NCBI GenBank assembly: GCA_002305445.1
Contig: DBRA01000061.1
Span: 1-16,399, forward strand
Length of the DNA: 16,399 bases
Reading direction: 5' to 3'
DNA from: Clostridiales bacterium UBA1380
GTDB lineage: Bacteria > Bacillota > Clostridia > Oscillospirales > CAG-272
Below the pieces are notes generated by a model, which was not told the DNA's origin, searched no databases, and saw only the letters and a program-made list of their open reading frames with translations. How positions within the stretch are numbered: position 1 is the first letter of the stretch; the number at the start of each line of letters is the position of its first letter. Made by a program: the position numbers and the translations under genes. Of this stretch, positions 7,985 through 14,248 are shown piece by piece.

Positions 7985-8656
7985 TCACGGCGCGGTATAT
8001 GATTCGCCGCGCTCGAGCGCTTCGACGGCTGCGGGCCACTGCGCAGGCAGATGCGTCAGCGCGTCCGGCTCCTCGGCGGCGCACGCCGGCTTTTTCGGGT
8101 AGCGCGGCGACCAGTCGATGTGTATCGTGTGTATGCCCGCCGCCTTCGCGCCCGCGATATCGCGAGCGAGGTTGTTGCCGATCATGACGCAGCGTTGCGG
8201 CTGCGCGCCCGACAGCGCGAGCGCGCTGTCGAACATGCGCCGGTCGGGCTTCTCGGCGCGCACAAGCTCGCTGACGACGTAGCCGTCGAAGAGCTCGAGA
8301 ACGCCGCAGTCGCCGAGAATGTTGCGGAAGCTGTCCCAGTAGCCGTCCGCGACGAGGTACAGCCGGCGCCCGCCTTCCTTCAGCGCGCGCACGGCTTCGA
8401 CCGCTCCGGGAATCGGCGACGCCGATACGACGATCCCGCCCGGATAACGCGGGTCGGAGTAATCGCGAACCTCCGTCGCCTGGTCGATGATCGTATCGCC
8501 GGAGTCGAGGAAGACCGTGAACCTACCGCTGCCGTCTGCGCCGTCCGGAGCGTGCGAAGCCTGTCCGACGTCTGTCCGCGCGATGCGCGTATATGTATTA
8601 TCGTCAGCGCCGGCCGCAGCTTTTAAGTCGCGGCCGTCTTTTATGTTGCCGTTCAT
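7985..8656 (-). CDS. HAD-superfamily hydrolase with atypical catalytic motifs
   Basis: The protein has 223 residues. An Asp/Ala/Gly-rich N-terminal extension of about 45 residues comes before the HAD core. Motif I is VFLDSGDTIID: nucleophile D51 is present, but the usual acid/base Asp two residues later is Gly (G53), with Asp at +3. Motif II reads LYLVADGY, with Ala where Ser/Thr is usual. Motif III Lys is K136 in AEKPD. Motif IV is MIGNNLARDI, with N161 and D166. Similar DxGDT and GNN variants occur in HAD subfamilies, some of them active phosphatases, so inactivity should not be assumed. The ATG at 8656 has GAGGG about 6 nt upstream, and no start codon exists nearer the core. It follows pyrB by 12 nt, so the two are co-transcribed. 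The substrate is unknown. Confidence 0.82.
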   Translation of the reverse strand: MNGNIKDGRDLKAAAGADDNTYTRIARTDVGQASHAPDGADGSGRFTVFLDSGDTIIDQATEVRDYSDPRYPGGIVVSASPIPGAVEAVRALKEGGRRLYLVADGYWDSFRNILGDCGVLELFDGYVVSELVRAEKPDRRMFDSALALSGAQPQRCVMIGNNLARDIAGAKAAGIHTIHIDWSPRYPKKPACAAEEPDALTHLPAQWPAAVEALERGESYTAP

Positions 8657-8668
8657 CTCTGACCCTCG

Positions 8669-9703
8669 TTAAACTTTCGTGTCGCAGTAGCGGCAGACGC
8701 CGTTTTCGACCAGCACCGGCAGCGCTCGCTCGTGGTTTGTGACGCAGCGCGGGTTCGGACAGTACCGTTCTCCGCATTCGTATCTGCCGACGGGCGCGCG
8801 CCCCGCCTGCACGAGCCGCATAACAAGCGCCATGCGCACGTACAGCCCGTTTTTCGCCTGCTCGAAGTACAACGCGCGCGGATCGTCGTCGACCTCTGGC
8901 GATATCTCGTCCACCTTCGGCAGCGGGTGCAGTATTATCATCGAATCCTTCGCGCGATCGAGCTTCGCCCTGTCGAGCACATACACGTGCGCTTCCTTCT
9001 CGTACTGCTCCTCGGATGCGAAGCGCTCGCGCTGGATCCGCGTCATGTATAATACGTCGAGCTCGCCGATCGACTCCTCGAGCGACGACGCGAAGCGCAC
9101 GTCGCGCCCGGCGATGCAGTCAAGTATGTACTGCGGCACCGACAGCTCCGGCGTCGATATCAGGACGTAGCGCACGTTCTCGTACTCGGACAGCGCGCGG
9201 ATAAGCGAATGTACGGTGCGGCCGTTTTTTAGGTCGCCGCATATGCCGATCGTCAGCCCGTCGACCTTGCCGAACCGCTCGCGGATCGTGAAAATGTCCA
9301 TCATCGTCTGCGTCGGGTGCAGGTGCGCGCCGTCGCCCGCATTGATTACGGGCGCGTCGGAGTAGAGCGACGCAGCGAACGCCGCGCCCTCGACGGGCGA
9401 GCGTATGACCGTGATGTCAGCGTATCCGGCGACGATTTTCACCGTGTCGCGCAGGCTCTCGCCCTTGGAGACGGAGCTGGCGTTCGGGTCGGCGAAGCCT
9501 ATCGTGCCGCCGCCGAGCCGCAGCATCGCGGTCTCGAACGACAGACGCGTGCGCGTGCTTGGCTCGTAAAACAGCGTGCCCATGATCTTGCCGTGCAGCG
9601 CGCCGTTATAATCGCCCGGCCTCGCCTTGATGGACGATGCGAGCGTGAAAAGGTCCTCGCGCTCGTCCTTTGTCAGCGCGGAAAAGTCGATAAGAGAATG
9701 CAT
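8669..9703 (-). CDS. pyrB: Aspartate carbamoyltransferase with C-terminal PyrI-like zinc tail
   Basis: The protein has 344 residues; classic PyrB is about 310. It catalyses carbamoyl phosphate plus aspartate to carbamoyl aspartate, the first committed step of pyrimidine synthesis. The carbamoyl-phosphate site STRTR is at 49-53, the mobile loop SVSKGESLRDT at 77-87 (K80), HPTQ at 129-132 and the aspartate-side HPLPKVDEI at 259-267. All are intact. After the catalytic domain, at about residue 305, a tail carries CPNPRC (C315, C320) and CRYC (C337, C340). This is the same pattern as the zinc site of the regulatory chain PyrI (CPNSNC and CKYC in E. coli). The PyrI allosteric nucleotide-binding domain is absent. 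The ribosome binding site before the ATG is weak. The HAD gene follows after 12 nt. No other pyr gene is in the window. Confidence 0.93.
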   Translation of the reverse strand: MHSLIDFSALTKDEREDLFTLASSIKARPGDYNGALHGKIMGTLFYEPSTRTRLSFETAMLRLGGGTIGFADPNASSVSKGESLRDTVKIVAGYADITVIRSPVEGAAFAASLYSDAPVINAGDGAHLHPTQTMMDIFTIRERFGKVDGLTIGICGDLKNGRTVHSLIRALSEYENVRYVLISTPELSVPQYILDCIAGRDVRFASSLEESIGELDVLYMTRIQRERFASEEQYEKEAHVYVLDRAKLDRAKDSMIILHPLPKVDEISPEVDDDPRALYFEQAKNGLYVRMALVMRLVQAGRAPVGRYECGERYCPNPRCVTNHERALPVLVENGVCRYCDTKV

Positions 9704-9751
9704 AAGCGTTTTTACCGTCCGATTGATACTATGCTTTACTTGTCACCCGCG

Positions 9752-10387
9752 TCAGAGCGTGTCGGCGGACGCGGTTCTTTTATCAGCGGATGCGCCGGCG
9801 CGCGCGGACGCGTTTTTAGCGACCCAGTCGGAGAAGAGCAGCGAGCACATCCCGACGTCTTTGTATGCGCCGCGCACATAGAGCGCTTCGCGGCGCGTGC
9901 CCTCGTATGTCATGCCGCACTTCTCCATAACGCGGCGGCTCCTCTCGTTGCCCGCCATGTACCGCGCCTCGATCCGGTGCAGGTTCAGCTCGACAAATCC
10001 GAAGCGCACGACCGCCTCGAGCGCCTCCGGCGCGATTCCGCGGCCCCAGTACGCGCGCGATATCACGTAGCCCACCTCGGCGCAGTTGTTCTGCGCGTCG
10101 AACTTCGTAAAACCGGCGGTGCCTATCAGCTTGCGCTCAGATGTCAGCTCGACGCCCCAGTCGTAGTATTCGCCATCCCGGTACCGCTCGTTCAGGTAGT
10201 CGACATACCGCTCGGTGAACCGCAGATCGTCGTGCGGGTCCCAAAGAAGATAGCGCGTGAGCTCCGGATCGCAGCTGTACTCGTACATGTCCGCAGCGTC
10301 GGAGCGCTTGATCTTGCGCAGCGTCAGCCTTGCGGTATGCAGCTTCGGAGGATCGCGGAAGATCCTCTGTATATCGGACATCGTCAA
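9752..10387 (-). CDS. GNAT N-acetyltransferase, RimJ/RimL type
   Basis: The protein has about 211 residues. It begins near MSDIQRIFRDPPKLHTARLTLRKI, a typical entry to the RimJ/RimL-like acetyltransferase fold. The acetyl-CoA site is SRAYWGRGIAPEAL (Q/RxxGxG/A type), followed by the NERSRRVMEKCGMTYEG helix and loop of the family. The C-terminus carries an extra Ala/Ser/Asp-rich tail of about 20 residues that looks disordered. For the start I prefer TTG at 10387, because GGGGAGG ends 10 nt before it; the ATG at 10381 is 16 nt from the same site and is the alternative. An upstream GTG at 10444 has no ribosome binding site. Substrates in this family include protein N-termini and small amines; which applies here cannot be read. 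pyrB starts 48 nt downstream of the stop. Confidence 0.85.
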   Translation of the reverse strand: MTMSDIQRIFRDPPKLHTARLTLRKIKRSDAADMYEYSCDPELTRYLLWDPHDDLRFTERYVDYLNERYRDGEYYDWGVELTSERKLIGTAGFTKFDAQNNCAEVGYVISRAYWGRGIAPEALEAVVRFGFVELNLHRIEARYMAGNERSRRVMEKCGMTYEGTRREALYVRGAYKDVGMCSLLFSDWVAKNASARAGASADKRTASADTL

Positions 10388-10447
10388 AGAATCCGCGCCT
10401 CCCCACGAAAAAGCTTTTTGGTTAATACATATAAAGGCCGTCACATT

Positions 10448-10476
10448 ATCATATCATATTATGATGAAAATTTAAA
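10448..10476 (-). promoter_or_regulatory. Possible promoter of the GNAT-pyrB-HAD run
   Basis: On the - strand TTTAAA (10476-10471) and TATGAT (10453-10448) are 17 nt apart. The -10 is good and the -35 poor. It would give a leader of about 54 nt before the TTG at 10387. It overlaps an inverted repeat at 10453-10465, so it may be regulated. This is weak evidence from spacing and composition only. Confidence 0.35.
10453..10465. repeat. Short perfect inverted repeat in the divergent gap
   Basis: ATCATA, one central base, then TATGAT: a perfect 6-bp inverted repeat. A further ATCATA copy abuts it at 10448-10453. It sits across the -10 and spacer of the possible - strand promoter, a usual place for an operator. 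Such AT-rich repeats also arise by chance. Confidence 0.35.
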
Positions 10477-10542
10477 GAGGGTGCCGATAAAAAGCACATG
10501 CATATATATGGCATCGCAATTCGGCCAAATCATAATAAAGCG

Positions 10543-10572
10543 TTGACAATATATACTAAAACGTGTTATAAT
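10543..10572 (+). promoter_or_regulatory. Extended -10 SigA promoter of the minD-like gene
   Basis: TTGACA at 10543-10548, an 18-nt spacer, then TGTTATAAT, that is a TATAAT at 10567-10572 with a TGn extended -10. Both hexamers are perfect. Predicted transcription starts near 10579, leaving a leader of about 42 nt that is AT-rich and has no recognisable Shine-Dalgarno sequence. Confidence 0.85.
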
Positions 10573-10620
10573 AAGTATACTCGTTTAGTCAAAAATTAAG
10601 AAAAACAGCCGAATTGTTTT

Positions 10621-11436
10621 ATGAATGAATCAAGAGGTGCAACGGACGCGTCCGCGCAGAGAAAGGTCAGGGTCTTATGCGTGACGTCATCGAAGGGCGG
10701 GGTCGGCAAATCGACCGTCGCGGCTAATCTCGCCGGAGCGCTCGCCGAACGCGGCGAGAAAGTCCTGCTTGTCGACTGCGACCTCTCGAACCGCTCGCTG
10801 GATATGTACCTCGGATGCGAGAACCGCGCCGTATTCGACCTCGGCGACGTTTACCGGGGGCGCACCGACGCTTCCTATGCCTTAATAAGACGGCCGGGGG
10901 GCATATCGTTTGTGGCGGCGCCTGCCGACCTTTCGCCCGCAGCCGTATCGGCGGAGACGCTGTGCCGTGCCGTGGCGGACGTCATAAGTGAAGCCGCGCC
11001 GGATTGGGCGATAATAGACACGTCGGGTCCGGCGGACGGGGTGCCCGCGATGCTCGCGTCGATCGCGCGCACCGCGCTCGTCGTGTCCGGGCAGCAGGGC
11101 GTGGCGATGCGGGCCGCGGAGAAAACCGGCGACAGCCTTGGCGAGGCGGGCCTTGACCGCCGGTGGCTCGTTATAAACAATTTCGACTTTTCGGCGGCGG
11201 AAAAGGGCGGGCGCGCGGGCGTCGTATCGATGATCGACACCTGCCGGCTGCCGCTGCTCGCCGTAATACCGCGCGACGAATCGCTTGCCGCCGCTCAGGA
11301 AAGCGGCGCCCTCGCCGCCGAAGCGAAAGCGCCGTCGGCGCAGGCATTCAGAAATCTCGCAGCGCGCCTTTCGGGAGAAAGCATACCGCTGTTTTACGGT
11401 ATGCGCGAGTTCAGGCGGCGCCGCAGGTATTTTTGA
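10621..11436 (+). CDS. MinD/ParA-family P-loop ATPase
   Basis: The protein has 271 residues. The deviant Walker A motif SKGGVGKST is at 24-32 (signature Lys K25). A switch region DCDLSNRSLDMYLGCENR (52-69) follows the MinD pattern closely, and Walker B ends AIIDTSGP with D133. WLVINNFDF and the segment GVVSMIDTCRLPLLAVIPRDE also match MinD rather than ParA, as does GESIPL near the end. MinD dimers bind membrane and recruit MinC/MinE to place the division site. Here the C-terminus ends FRRRRRYF instead of a clear amphipathic membrane helix, there are about 15 extra residues before the P-loop, and no minC or minE is next to it. I therefore give no gene symbol. The ATG at 10621 has no ribosome binding site, but no better start precedes the Walker A. 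The MgsA-like gene follows 54 nt later, an order known in clostridial min-mgsA loci. Confidence 0.82.
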   Translation: MNESRGATDASAQRKVRVLCVTSSKGGVGKSTVAANLAGALAERGEKVLLVDCDLSNRSLDMYLGCENRAVFDLGDVYRGRTDASYALIRRPGGISFVAAPADLSPAAVSAETLCRAVADVISEAAPDWAIIDTSGPADGVPAMLASIARTALVVSGQQGVAMRAAEKTGDSLGEAGLDRRWLVINNFDFSAAEKGGRAGVVSMIDTCRLPLLAVIPRDESLAAAQESGALAAEAKAPSAQAFRNLAARLSGESIPLFYGMREFRRRRRYF

Positions 11437-11477
11437 CAGCACAGCAGGATACATAATAACTCAACCGGGCGGAAACC

Positions 11478-11484
11478 GGGGAGG
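11478..11484 (+). promoter_or_regulatory. Ribosome binding site that selects the second ATG of the MgsA-like gene
   Basis: GGGGAGG directly abuts an ATG at 11485, which is too close for initiation, and stands 6 nt before the in-frame ATG at 11491. The latter is therefore taken as the start. Confidence 0.8.
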
Positions 11485-11490
11485 ATGGAA

Positions 11491-11928
11491 ATGGAAATCG
11501 CCATAATTGCGGACGATACTAAAAAAGAACTCATGACGCAGTTCTGCATAGCATACTGCGGAATATTATCGAAACATAACCTTTGCGCCACCGCAATCAC
11601 CGGCAAATACATAGCCGATGCCACGGGGCTTAAAATAGAACGGCTGCTTCCCGGCTCGCATGGCGGAGAGCAGCAGATAACCTCGCGCATAGCCTATAAC
11701 GAGATCGACGTACTGCTTTACTTCCGTTCGACCGGGCCGAAGTCGACGCCGAGCGAGTCCGAGTACAACCTGCTCCGCATGTGCGACATACACAACGTCA
11801 TCGTCGCGACGAACATTGCGACGGCAGAAGTCGTCATCTGCGCACTCGACCACGGCGACCTCGACTGGCGCGAGATCGTCAACCCCAAGAGCGAGTACAA
11901 CCGCCGGCGCCGCGGACTCAGCCAGTAA
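11491..11928 (+). CDS. Methylglyoxal synthase-like protein, catalytic residues replaced
   Basis: The protein has 145 residues, the normal length of the Bacillus/Clostridium MgsA type. It aligns along its whole length: EIAIIADDTKKELM at the N-terminus, ATGLKIERLLPGSHGGEQQ in the phosphate-site region and VIVATNIATAE at 103-113. True MgsA converts dihydroxyacetone phosphate to methylglyoxal and phosphate, using Asp and His residues around the motifs AHD, GGDQQ and DPL..PHxPD. Here the AHD His is D8, the GGDQQ Asp is E60, and the DPL..PHxPD loop is replaced by SERSTGP-like sequence (FRSTGPKSTPSESE, 78-91) with no His and a shifted acidic pair. Only D9 and K12 of the N-terminal set remain. It is likely inactive as MgsA and may be a ligand-binding MGS-fold protein, as in carbamoyl-phosphate synthetase. 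It lies 54 nt after the MinD-like gene. The fold is secure; the function is not. Confidence 0.8.
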   Translation: MEIAIIADDTKKELMTQFCIAYCGILSKHNLCATAITGKYIADATGLKIERLLPGSHGGEQQITSRIAYNEIDVLLYFRSTGPKSTPSESEYNLLRMCDIHNVIVATNIATAEVVICALDHGDLDWREIVNPKSEYNRRRRGLSQ

Positions 11929-11938
11929 TATTTACCGC

Positions 11939-11967
11939 TTGACAAACGGCGAGATGCGTGATATAAT
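11939..11967 (+). promoter_or_regulatory. SigA promoter of the thrS leader
   Basis: TTGACA at 11939-11944, a 17-nt spacer and TATAAT at 11962-11967, with TG at 11959-11960 giving an extended -10. This is a perfect consensus. Transcription should start near 11974, so the thrS leader is about 257 nt long. The promoter begins 10 nt after the stop of the MgsA-like gene. Confidence 0.9.
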
Positions 11968-11984
11968 AAAAAATCATCCATCGA

Positions 11985-12196
11985 TATTCCGCGATAAACG
12001 GAACATGTCCCGTCGTAAAGCCGCTACAGAGAAGGGCGCGTTCGCCGTGTGCGATCGCTGAAAGCGCCCGAGCGAGCCTATTCGGGGTACCGCCCGTTTG
12101 CGTACAAATTTAATATCAAATGAAGTTAAAGTTCGGGTGGAACCGTGCTGACCGCACCCCGAACGACGGAGTCATCTCCGCCGTTCGGGGTTTTTG
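11985..12196 (+). ncRNA. T-box riboswitch, threonine type, upstream of thrS
   Basis: The T-box sequence CGGGTGGAACCGTG at 12133-12146 matches the consensus core GGGTGGNACCGCG. Stem I is readable: AAACGG near 11996-12001 pairs with CCGTTT at 12094-12099, TCCCG pairs with CGGGG above the specifier loop, and the distal part has the usual AGAGA...GCTGAAAG elements. A Thr codon ACC lies at 12089-12091, followed by a purine just before the basal 3' strand, exactly where the specifier belongs; it fits tRNA-Thr(GGU). In the antiterminator GTTCGGG (12131-12137) can pair with CCCGAAC (12158-12164). The competing terminator is listed separately. Uncharged tRNA-Thr would stabilise the antiterminator and allow thrS expression. 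Confidence 0.9.
12157..12195 (+). terminator. Regulated terminator of the thrS T-box
   Basis: CCCCGAACGACGGA pairs with TCCGCCGTTCGGGG (one internal A-C mismatch, loop of 6 nt), ending at 12190 and followed by TTTTT at 12191-12195. The 5' strand overlaps the 3' strand of the antiterminator, so the two structures exclude each other. Confidence 0.9.
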
Positions 12197-12230
12197 TTAT
12201 ATAAAAATATAAAACAAGGAGATACAAGCC

Positions 12231-14138
12231 ATGTTCAAGATTACTTTCGGAGATAAATCCGCGTCGTTTGACGCATCGATCTCCGTTTTCGACGCCGCTA
12301 AAGCCGCGGGCGTCGAGTTCGGCAGAGAAGTGCTCGCGGCGCAGATAGACGGCCGCGTCGTCGACCTGACGCATCCGCTCGACGGCGACGCTGACGTCAG
12401 GCTGCTCACGTTTGCGGACGAGGGCGGCAAGCGCGCCTTCAACCACACCGCGAGCCACATCCTGGCGCAGGCCGTCAAGCGCCTTTATCCGTCTGCGAAG
12501 CTGACGATCGGCCCGTCGATCGACAACGGCTTCTACTACGACATCGACGTCGAGACGCCGTTCACCGCCGACCAGCTCTCCGGTCTCGAAAAGGAGATGC
12601 AGAAGATCGTGCGCGAGAACTTCAGGCTCGAACGCTTCACGCTTCCGCGTGACGAGGCGATAAAGCTGATGGAGGAGAAAGACGAGCCGTATAAGGTCGC
12701 GCTGATCGCTCGCGTGCCCGAGGGCGAGGACATCAGCTTCTACCGCCAGGGCGAATTTATCGATTTGTGCGCCGGCCCGCATCTCTTCTCGACCGGCGCG
12801 GTCAAAGCGTTCAAGCTGCTGCAGTGTACCGGCGCGTACTGGGAGGGCGACGCGAAGAACAAGATGCTCTGCCGCGTCTACGGCGTCGCGTATCCGTCCA
12901 AGGAGGAGCTCAAGAACTACCTCGACATGCTCGAGGAGGCTAAGAAGCGCGACCACCGCAAGCTCGGCCGCGACCTCGACCTCTTCGACGTGCTCGACGA
13001 AGGCCCCGGCTTCCCGTTCTTCTATCCGAAGGGTATGATTCTGCGCAACCTGCTCGAGGACTACTGGCGCGAAATACACCGCGAAGCGGGCTACGAGGAG
13101 ATCAAGACGCCGATCATCCTCAACCGCACGCTCTGGGAGACCTCCGGCCACTGGGACCACTACCGCGAGAACATGTACACTACCAAGATAGACGACGAGG
13201 ACTTTGCGATCAAGCCGATGAACTGCCCCGGCGGAATGCTCGTCTACAAGCGCAAGCTCTGGAGCTACCGCGAGCTGCCTTGCCGCTGCGGCGAGCTCGG
13301 ACTTGTGCACCGCCACGAGCTGTCCGGCGCGCTTCACGGGCTCATGCGCGTCCGCTGCTTCACTCAGGACGACGCGCACATCTTCATGACCCCCGACCAG
13401 ATCAAGGACGAGATCATCGGCGTCTATAGACTGATCGACAAGGTGTACGGCGCGTTCGGTCTGCCTTATACGATTGAGCTGTCCACCCGCCCCGAAAACT
13501 CCATCGGCTCCGACGAGATGTGGGAGCTTGCGACGAACGGTCTGAAGGGCGCGCTCGATACGGTCGGCAAGCCGTATAAGATAAACGAGGGCGACGGCGC
13601 GTTCTACGGCCCGAAAATCGACTTCCACGTCCACGACTGCCTCGGCCGCGAATGGCAGTGCGGCACGATCCAGCTCGACATGAACATGCCCGAGCGGTTC
13701 GACCTCACCTATGTCGGAGCGGACAACGAGCGCCACCGCCCCGTCATGATCCACCGCGTCGTGTTCGGCTCGATCGAGCGGTTTATCGGCATCATAACCG
13801 AGCACTTCGCCGGCGCGTTCCCGCTCTGGCTCTCGCCGGTTCAGATGACCGTTCTCCCCGTCGGCGAATTCTTCAACGATTATGCCGCATCCGTCGCCGA
13901 AAAGTTCAAGGCCGCCGGCTTCCGCGCCGAATGCGACCTGCGCAACGAGAAGATCGGCTACAAGGTACGCGAAGCGACGCTCAAGAAGATCCCGTATATG
14001 CTTGTGGTCGGCGAGCGCGAGCAGAGCTCCGGCACCGTCACCGTCCGCAACCGCAAGGGCGAGGACGAAGGATCCATGACGGTCGACGAATTCATCGCGC
14101 GCTCCCGCGCCGAAAGCGACAGCAAAGAGATAAAGTAA
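12231..14138 (+). CDS. thrS: Threonyl-tRNA synthetase
   Basis: The protein has 635 residues, full length for bacterial ThrRS. A TGS domain occupies about 1-60. The second N-terminal editing domain (deacylation of Ser-tRNA-Thr) has HTASH (H72, H76) and DLCAGPH (C180, H184). The class II catalytic domain runs from about 245: motif 1 region around the GFPFFYPKGMILRN segment, motif 2 region with the RHELSGALHGLMRVR and FTQDDAHIF segments, and zinc ligands C332, H383 and H508. The C-terminal anticodon-binding domain starts near SPVQMTVLPV (535) and ends with a Ser/Lys/Glu tail. All key residues are present, so it should be active. AAGGAG at 12216-12221 is 9 nt before the ATG. Expression is controlled by the T-box leader directly upstream, and a strong terminator lies 60 nt downstream; it is a single-gene transcript. 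Confidence 0.97.
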   Translation: MFKITFGDKSASFDASISVFDAAKAAGVEFGREVLAAQIDGRVVDLTHPLDGDADVRLLTFADEGGKRAFNHTASHILAQAVKRLYPSAKLTIGPSIDNGFYYDIDVETPFTADQLSGLEKEMQKIVRENFRLERFTLPRDEAIKLMEEKDEPYKVALIARVPEGEDISFYRQGEFIDLCAGPHLFSTGAVKAFKLLQCTGAYWEGDAKNKMLCRVYGVAYPSKEELKNYLDMLEEAKKRDHRKLGRDLDLFDVLDEGPGFPFFYPKGMILRNLLEDYWREIHREAGYEEIKTPIILNRTLWETSGHWDHYRENMYTTKIDDEDFAIKPMNCPGGMLVYKRKLWSYRELPCRCGELGLVHRHELSGALHGLMRVRCFTQDDAHIFMTPDQIKDEIIGVYRLIDKVYGAFGLPYTIELSTRPENSIGSDEMWELATNGLKGALDTVGKPYKINEGDGAFYGPKIDFHVHDCLGREWQCGTIQLDMNMPERFDLTYVGADNERHRPVMIHRVVFGSIERFIGIITEHFAGAFPLWLSPVQMTVLPVGEFFNDYAASVAEKFKAAGFRAECDLRNEKIGYKVREATLKKIPYMLVVGEREQSSGTVTVRNRKGEDEGSMTVDEFIARSRAESDSKEIK

Positions 14139-14198
14139 GCGACGCGGAGCTGTTCCGATATAAAAATCACAGTTAAGAGATAAAACGGCAACAGAGCA

Positions 14199-14236
14199 GG
14201 GAGGACACGCCTTAAAAGGCGTGTCCTCCCCCTTTT
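14199..14236 (+). terminator. Rho-independent terminator of thrS
   Basis: GGGAGGACACGCC (14199-14211) and GGCGTGTCCTCCC (14218-14230) make a perfect 13-bp stem with loop TTAAAA, followed by CCTTTTAG. On the - strand the stem is not followed by a T-run, so I do not assign it to the convergent gene that stops at 14249. Confidence 0.9.
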
Positions 14237-14248
14237 AGTTATCGTCTC

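Noticed and set aside
9317..10546. A 409-codon open frame on the + strand over pyrB and the GNAT gene
   Set aside because: It runs antisense to two confident genes, has arginine-rich composition with no motifs, and also crosses their intergenic region.
12126..13805. A 559-codon open frame on the - strand opposite thrS
   Set aside because: It is a shadow of a well-supported gene: biased GC-rich codons keep the opposite frame open. The translation is full of Arg/Val/Ala/Asp/Glu without any domain, and it crosses the T-box terminator.
14199..14230. Reading the thrS terminator hairpin as bidirectional
   Set aside because: The stem is perfect, but on the - strand it is followed by CTGCTCTG rather than a T-run, so only the + direction is supported.
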